A stretch of 10,503 bases of DNA, taken from assembly GCA_902795555.1 (NCBI GenBank), contig CADBLV010000318.1, positions 1 through 10,503 on the forward strand. The letters run 5' to 3'. The notes under the pieces were generated by a model, which saw only the letters and a list, made by a program, of their open reading frames with translations, had not been told where the DNA came from and did not search any database. Origin of the DNA: an uncultured Eubacteriales bacterium (GTDB lineage Bacteria; Bacillota_A; Clostridia; Christensenellales; Aristaeellaceae). The position numbers and the translations under genes are program-made. Shown here piece by piece: positions 6,439 through 10,503 of the stretch. Each line of letters opens with the position of its first letter. Within the stretch, counting starts at the first letter, position 1.

Positions 6439-6453
6439 CGTCCCTGTGGGACG
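6439..6453 (+). other. Hairpin at the start of the glnS leader
   Basis: CGTCCC and GGGACG (6439-6444 with 6448-6453) form a perfect 6-bp stem with a TGT loop a few bases after the predicted transcription start. It is too small for a T-box leader. A 5'-terminal stem may stabilise the mRNA; this is inference. Confidence 0.4.
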
Positions 6454-6490
6454 CCGTGAAAACTGTCCTCTGGAAAGGAAGTCGCGAAAG

Positions 6491-8176
6491 ATGGAAGAAA
6501 CAGCCCGCAGCAATTTTATCTGGGATGCCATCGACAAAGATCTGGCGGAAGGCCGGTATCAGGAGGTGCACACCCGGTTTCCCCCGGAGCCGAATGGATA
6601 TATGCACATCGGACACTGCAAGGCGCTGATCATGGATTTTCTGACTGCCGAAAAATACGGCGGAAAATGCAATCTGCGCTTTGATGATACCAATCCCGCC
6701 AAGGAAGACACGGAATATGTGGAGGCCATCAAGCGGGATATTCACTGGCTGGGGTTCGACTGGACCGGCGGGGAATTCTATGCCTCCGATTATTATGATA
6801 AGTGTTATGAAATCGCGGAGGAATGGATTCGCCGGGGCCTGGCCTATGTGGACGAGCTGAGTAAGGACGAGATGCGGGAATATCGGGGGACGCTGACCGA
6901 GCCCGGAAAGAACAGCCCCTGGCGTGACCGGCCGGCGGAGGAGAGCCTGGATCTCTTCCGGCGGATGAAAAACGGCGAATTCCCGGAGGGCAGCAAAACC
7001 CTGCGGATGAAAATCGACATGGCCTCTCCGAACATCGTCATGCGCGATCCCGCCATGTATCGGATTCTGTATAAGGAACACTGGCGGACCGGGAAAAAGT
7101 GGTGCATCTATCCGATGTATGATTTTTCCCATCCCATCGGCGACGCCCTGGAGGGCATCAGCCATTCCATGTGCTCTCTGGAATATGAAATCCATCGCCC
7201 CCTGTATGACTGGGTGGTTGAAAAAAGCGCGGATATGCTGCCGGCCCGGCCCAGACAGCTGGAGTTCTCCCGCCTCAACATGACGCGAACGGTCATGAGC
7301 AAGCGGTATCTCCGCCAGCTGGTGGAAGGGAATCATGTTTCCGGCTGGGATGATCCCCGCATGCCGACCCTGTCCGCCATGCGCCGCCGCGGCTATCCGG
7401 CCGCAGCGATCCGGAATTTTGTCGACACCATCGGCATGAGCAAGGCGGATTCCGTGGTGGATTTCGCCGTCCTGGAGCACTGCGTCCGGGATGTGCTGGG
7501 CGATGCGGCGCCCCGGGCCATGGCAGTGCTGAATCCCCTGAAAGTGGTGCTCACCAACTGGCCGGAAGGCGAAACGAAAGCCGTCACCCTCGAAAATCAT
7601 CCGGATCATCCGGAAATGGGCGTTCGGGAAATCCCCTTCGGCCGGGAGCTGTATATCGAACAGGACGACTTCATGGAAGTCCCCGTGAAAAAGTATCAGC
7701 GGATGTTCCCCGGCAATGAAGTCCGGCTGAAAGGAGCCTACATCGTCCGCTGCGACAGCTGCGTGAAGGACGAAGCGGGAAATGTGACGGAGGTCCGCTG
7801 CACGGTAGATCTCGATTCCTTCTCCGGCAGCCCGGGAGCCGATCGGAAGATCAAAGGGAAAACGCTCCACTGGGTGCCCGCCGAGGGTTCCATCCCCATC
7901 GAAGCCCGGCTGTATGAGCCCCTCCTGATGGATGAGCTGCCGGAAGACGCGGAGGAGGAAACCGATAAAAAGGATTTCATCTCCCGCCTGAATCCGGAAA
8001 GCCTGCGGGTGTGCCGCGGCTTCGGGGAGCCTCTTCTGGCCGAAGCCAACCCGGGAGACACCTTCCAGTTCCTTCGCTCCGGATACTTCTGCAAGGATCC
8101 GGACTCGACGGAGGCCCTCCCCGTTTTCAATCGCACGGTGGGGCTCAAGGATCCCTTCGCCCGCCAGCAAAAATAA
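6491..8176 (+). CDS. glnS: Glutaminyl-tRNA synthetase
   Basis: A class I aminoacyl-tRNA synthetase that attaches glutamine to tRNA-Gln in the cytosol. It is 561 residues long, close to the 554 of E. coli Gln[16 protein letters not shown] holds the HIGH ATP-binding motif at residues 39-42, and VMSKR at 268-272 is the GlnRS form of [26 protein letters not shown] between them is characteristic of GlnRS rather than GluRS. The C-terminal half is the usual two-barrel anticodon-binding region. I place the start at 6491, with AAAGGA at 6474-6479; the frame is open earlier but crosses the promoter. The gene forms a two-gene unit with gltX, which begins 24 bases after its stop. Many Bacillota lack GlnRS and make Gln-tRNA by amidation, so its presence is informative about this lineage. 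Confidence 0.98.
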   Translation: MEETARSNFIWDAIDKDLAEGRYQEVHTRFPPEPNGYMHIGHCKALIMDFLTAEKYGGKCNLRFDDTNPAKEDTEYVEAIKRDIHWLGFDWTGGEFYASDYYDKCYEIAEEWIRRGLAYVDELSKDEMREYRGTLTEPGKNSPWRDRPAEESLDLFRRMKNGEFPEGSKTLRMKIDMASPNIVMRDPAMYRILYKEHWRTGKKWCIYPMYDFSHPIGDALEGISHSMCSLEYEIHRPLYDWVVEKSADMLPARPRQLEFSRLNMTRTVMSKRYLRQLVEGNHVSGWDDPRMPTLSAMRRRGYPAAAIRNFVDTIGMSKADSVVDFAVLEHCVRDVLGDAAPRAMAVLNPLKVVLTNWPEGETKAVTLENHPDHPEMGVREIPFGRELYIEQDDFMEVPVKKYQRMFPGNEVRLKGAYIVRCDSCVKDEAGNVTEVRCTVDLDSFSGSPGADRKIKGKTLHWVPAEGSIPIEARLYEPLLMDELPEDAEEETDKKDFISRLNPESLRVCRGFGEPLLAEANPGDTFQFLRSGYFCKDPDSTEALPVFNRTVGLKDPFARQQK

Positions 8177-8186
8177 AAACACACAC

Positions 8187-8192
8187 AGGAGG
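8187..8192 (+). promoter_or_regulatory. Ribosome binding site of gltX
   Basis: A perfect AGGAGG eight bases before the ATG at 8201, within the 24-base glnS-gltX spacer. No promoter or terminator fits in the spacer, which supports co-transcription. Confidence 0.85.
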
Positions 8193-8200
8193 TCATCATC

Positions 8201-9652
8201 ATGACGGTTCGCACCCGGTTCGCCCCCAGCCCGACCGGCTTCATGCATCTGGGCGGCTTGCGCACAGCCCTGTATAACTATCTTTTTGCCCGGAAAAACG
8301 GCGGTCGGTTCATCCTCCGCATTGAGGACACCGATCAGGAGCGCTATGTGGAAGGCGCCACGGAAGTCATCTATGAAACCCTGAAGGGCTGCGGCCTGAC
8401 CTGGAATGAAGGTCCGGATGTGGGCGGCGACTTCGGCCCCTATGTCCAGAGCGAGCGCAAGGATCTCTATCTCCCCTATGCCCGGCAGCTGGTGGAATCC
8501 GGTCATGCCTATTATTGCTTCTGCACCAAAGAGGAAATCGATGCCCGTCGCGCCGCGGTGGAGGCCGCCGGCGGAACCTGGAAATATGATAAGCATTGCC
8601 TTAAGCTGTCCCGGGAGGAAGTGCAGGCAAAGCTGGATGCCGGCCTGCCCTGGACGATCCGTATGAACGCGCCCACCGAAGGGGAAACCAGCTATCACGA
8701 CACGGTTTTCGGAGATATGACCTTCCCCAACAGCGAGGCCATGGACGACATGGTGCTCATCAAGCAGGACGGCATGCCCACCTATAATTTTGCCAATGTC
8801 ATTGATGATCACCTCATGCGCATCACGCATGTCATGCGCGGCATGGAATATCTTTCCTCAACCCCTCGCTATAATTTTCTCTATCAGGCTTTCGGATGGG
8901 ACACCCCGACCTATGTCCATCTGACGACGGTCATGCGCGATGCCCAGCATAAGCTGTCCAAGCGGGATGGCGATGCCTATTATTCCGATTTCATCGAAAA
9001 GGGCTTTCTCCCCGAGGCGCTCATCAACTATCTGGCCCTCGTCGGCTGGAATCCCGGGGATGAGCGGGAGTTTTTCACCCTGGAGGAGCTGGTGGAAGCC
9101 TTCGATATCCATCGGCTGAATAACTCCCCCGGCATCTTTGATGTCACGAAGCTGGAGTGGATGAACAGCCATTACATCGCCCAGATGGATCCGGATAGGT
9201 ATCTGACCATGGCCACCCCCTGGTTCGATCGGGTTCTTTCCGGAAAGCAGACGGACTACCGCCGCCTGGCGGAGCTGATGCAGTCCCGCACGGATATCTT
9301 CAGCCGCATCCCGGAAAAAATCGCTTTCCTGGCCGACCTTCCCGATTATGACACCGCCATCTTCTTCAATAAGAAGCAGAAGAGCGATGAAAACGTGGCC
9401 CGGGAAGTCCTTCCCCTGCTGCGTCCGGTGCTGGAGAGCCTCCCGGAGTGGACCGAGCAGGCCATTCACGATGCCGTCATGGCGAAAATTCAGGAATGGG
9501 GCCGGAAGAACGGCTCCGTGCTCTGGCCCATGCGTATCGCGATTTCCGGCCTGGAATCCACCCCCGGCGGCGCCTTTGAAATCGCTTATCTCCTGGGCCG
9601 GGAGGAAACCCTCCGCCGGATCGATGTCGCCCTGGAAAAGCTTCAGGCATGA
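8201..9652 (+). CDS. gltX: Glutamyl-tRNA synthetase
   Basis: A class I synthetase that charges tRNA-Glu with glutamate. At 483 residues it is of normal length. [21 protein letters not shown] carries the GluRS form of the HIGH motif (HLGG, residues 16-19) and HKLSKRDGD the KMSKS loop (KLSKR, 251-255). A complete zinc-type site is visible as Cys106, Cys108, Tyr129 and Cys133, with the same spacing as E. coli GluRS (98, 100, 121, 125; from memory). The alpha-helical C-terminal half is the anticodon-binding domain. The gene is second in a unit with glnS. Because a dedicated GlnRS is present, this GluRS may be discriminating (Glu-tRNA-Glu only), but the sequence alone does not prove that. No convincing terminator follows in the 96 bases before the next gene. 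Confidence 0.98.
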   Translation: MTVRTRFAPSPTGFMHLGGLRTALYNYLFARKNGGRFILRIEDTDQERYVEGATEVIYETLKGCGLTWNEGPDVGGDFGPYVQSERKDLYLPYARQLVESGHAYYCFCTKEEIDARRAAVEAAGGTWKYDKHCLKLSREEVQAKLDAGLPWTIRMNAPTEGETSYHDTVFGDMTFPNSEAMDDMVLIKQDGMPTYNFANVIDDHLMRITHVMRGMEYLSSTPRYNFLYQAFGWDTPTYVHLTTVMRDAQHKLSKRDGDAYYSDFIEKGFLPEALINYLALVGWNPGDEREFFTLEELVEAFDIHRLNNSPGIFDVTKLEWMNSHYIAQMDPDRYLTMATPWFDRVLSGKQTDYRRLAELMQSRTDIFSRIPEKIAFLADLPDYDTAIFFNKKQKSDENVAREVLPLLRPVLESLPEWTEQAIHDAVMAKIQEWGRKNGSVLWPMRIAISGLESTPGGAFEIAYLLGREETLRRIDVALEKLQA

Positions 9653-9748
9653 TACGAACGCCTCCGGATCCGAACTCTGCTCCTGAATCCGCTTTCTGAA
9701 GCGAATGTCAGAGAGCCGCGAATAAACAGAAAGAAAGGATGATCTCCC

Positions 9749-10503
9749 ATGCAAATTTCCGCTGAACAACTCGCCCATGTCAATCATCAGATCGATGCCC
9801 TGATCACCGCCGGCAGCTTCTACGGAAAAAAACTGAAGGAGGCCGGCATTCATTCCGTCTCCTCCCCCTCCGAGTTTGAGGAGCTCCCCTTCTCCGAAAA
9901 AAACGATCTGCGGGAAGCGTATCCTCTGGGACTCATGACCGCCCCGGAAGAGAAAATCGTCCGAATCCATTCCTCCTCCGGAACCACCGGCCTGCCGGTG
10001 ATCATCCCCTACACCGCCAAGGATGTGGAAGACTGGGCCATCATGTTCGCCCGCTGCTATGAATATGCGGGCATCACGCCCATGGATCGCATCCATATCA
10101 CCCCCGGCTACGGCCTCTGGACCGCCGGCATCGGCTTCCAGCTGGGCGCGGAGCGCCTCGGCGCCATGGCCATTCCCATGGGCCCCGGAAATACGGATAA
10201 GCAGCTGCAGATGATGCAGGATCTGGGCAGCACCGTCCTCTGTTCCACCTCTTCCTATGCTCTCCTCCTGTCCGAGGAAATTGAAAAGCGCGGCATCCGC
10301 GACAGGATCCACCTGAAAAAGGGCGTCATCGGCTCCGAGCGCTGGAGCGCCAAGATGCGGGAGCAGATTTCCTCCTCCCTGGGCATCGAGCTGTATGATA
10401 TCTATGGCCTCACGGAAATCTACGGCCCCGGCATCGGAATCAACTGCTCCTATAACACAGGCATGCACTACTGGGATGATTATCTCTATATCGAGATCAT
10501 CGA
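9749..10503 (+). CDS. Phenylacetate-CoA ligase family protein (PaaK-like), 3' end missing
   Basis: An AMP-forming acyl/aryl-CoA ligase, cut by the window end after 251 codons of an expected 420-440. Family marks are the ATP-binding loop IHSSSGTTGLP (residues 73-83), TPGYGLWTAGIGFQLGAERLG (118-138), VIGSERWS (193-200) and the adenylate-binding YDIYGLTEIYGPGIG (216-230). PaaK enzymes activate phenylacetate and related aromatic acids with ATP and CoA. In anaerobic gut bacteria such genes often work with arylpyruvate:ferredoxin oxidoreductases; no such partner is visible here, so the substrate is unknown. The N-terminus is short: the LxxLQxxRL-type segment that usually comes first is not recognisable, and the protein goes almost at once to SFYGKKLKEAGI. 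The ATG at 9749 has AAAGGA (9734-9739) upstream. It may be read through from gltX or have its own promoter, which I could not find. Confidence 0.93.
   Translation, partial: MQISAEQLAHVNHQIDALITAGSFYGKKLKEAGIHSVSSPSEFEELPFSEKNDLREAYPLGLMTAPEEKIVRIHSSSGTTGLPVIIPYTAKDVEDWAIMFARCYEYAGITPMDRIHITPGYGLWTAGIGFQLGAERLGAMAIPMGPGNTDKQLQMMQDLGSTVLCSTSSYALLLSEEIEKRGIRDRIHLKKGVIGSERWSAKMREQISSSLGIELYDIYGLTEIYGPGIGINCSYNTGMHYWDDYLYIEII

Noticed and set aside
6284..8830. Very long open frame on the - strand running across gltX and glnS into ireB
   Set aside because: It is antisense to two certain synthetase genes and has no recognisable domain; GC-rich codon use keeps antisense frames open. Only the last 84 residues (ireB) are real.
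9666..9704. Possible short repeat after gltX (GGATCCGAACTCTG and GAATCCGCTTTCTG), which would be a third case of a spacer repeat
   Set aside because: Only about 10 of 14 positions agree and it does not copy the gltX tail, so it is within chance.
8858..10468. 536-codon - strand frame opposite gltX and the PaaK-like gene
   Set aside because: Shadow of two strongly supported + strand genes, and it crosses their spacer without any family signature.

Overview
The window is gene-dense, GC-rich bacterial chromosome, most likely from a low-GC-lineage but GC-rich member of the Bacillota (Clostridia), of the kind found in gut or rumen. The best lineage marker is a complete IreB-family protein, a substrate of PASTA-domain Ser/Thr kinases. 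Supporting signs are strong AGGAGG ribosome binding sites, a secreted bacterial Ig-like (BIG2) protein, and a sugar ABC permease next to a GH88 unsaturated-uronide hydrolase. The genus cannot be resolved from this sequence.

Layout. On the + strand, 1-512 is the end of a MalG-type sugar permease and 649-1758 is a cytosolic GH88 hydrolase; together they look like the end of a locus for importing and cutting uronic-acid oligosaccharides. On the - strand, 3743 down to 1860 is mnmG (tRNA wobble-uridine modification), converging on the GH88 gene. Upstream of it, 5894 down to 3834 encodes a 686-residue secreted protein with about six Ig-like repeats. Next, 6283 down to 6029 is ireB, read from a TTG start and followed by a weak hairpin terminator. 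A divergent promoter pair at about 6338-6427 drives ireB leftwards and glnS-gltX (6491-8176, 8201-9652) rightwards. The window ends inside a phenylacetate-CoA ligase (PaaK) family gene starting at 9749.

Most unusual structure. The 3' ends of two unrelated genes are followed by extra copies of their own tails. The GH88 gene ends in three tandem 38-bp units (1717-1830), each readable as the same 13-residue tail plus a TGA. The Ig-like gene is followed by a second copy of its tail (37 bp identical, about 64 bp in all), again including the stop codon. The two arrays lie in the two short spacers on either side of mnmG. Subtracting the extra copies leaves about 25-26 bp in both spacers, so both seem to have grown by the same kind of event. 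I see no mobile element, CRISPR array, tRNA or rRNA, and no gene-free stretch longer than 300 bases.
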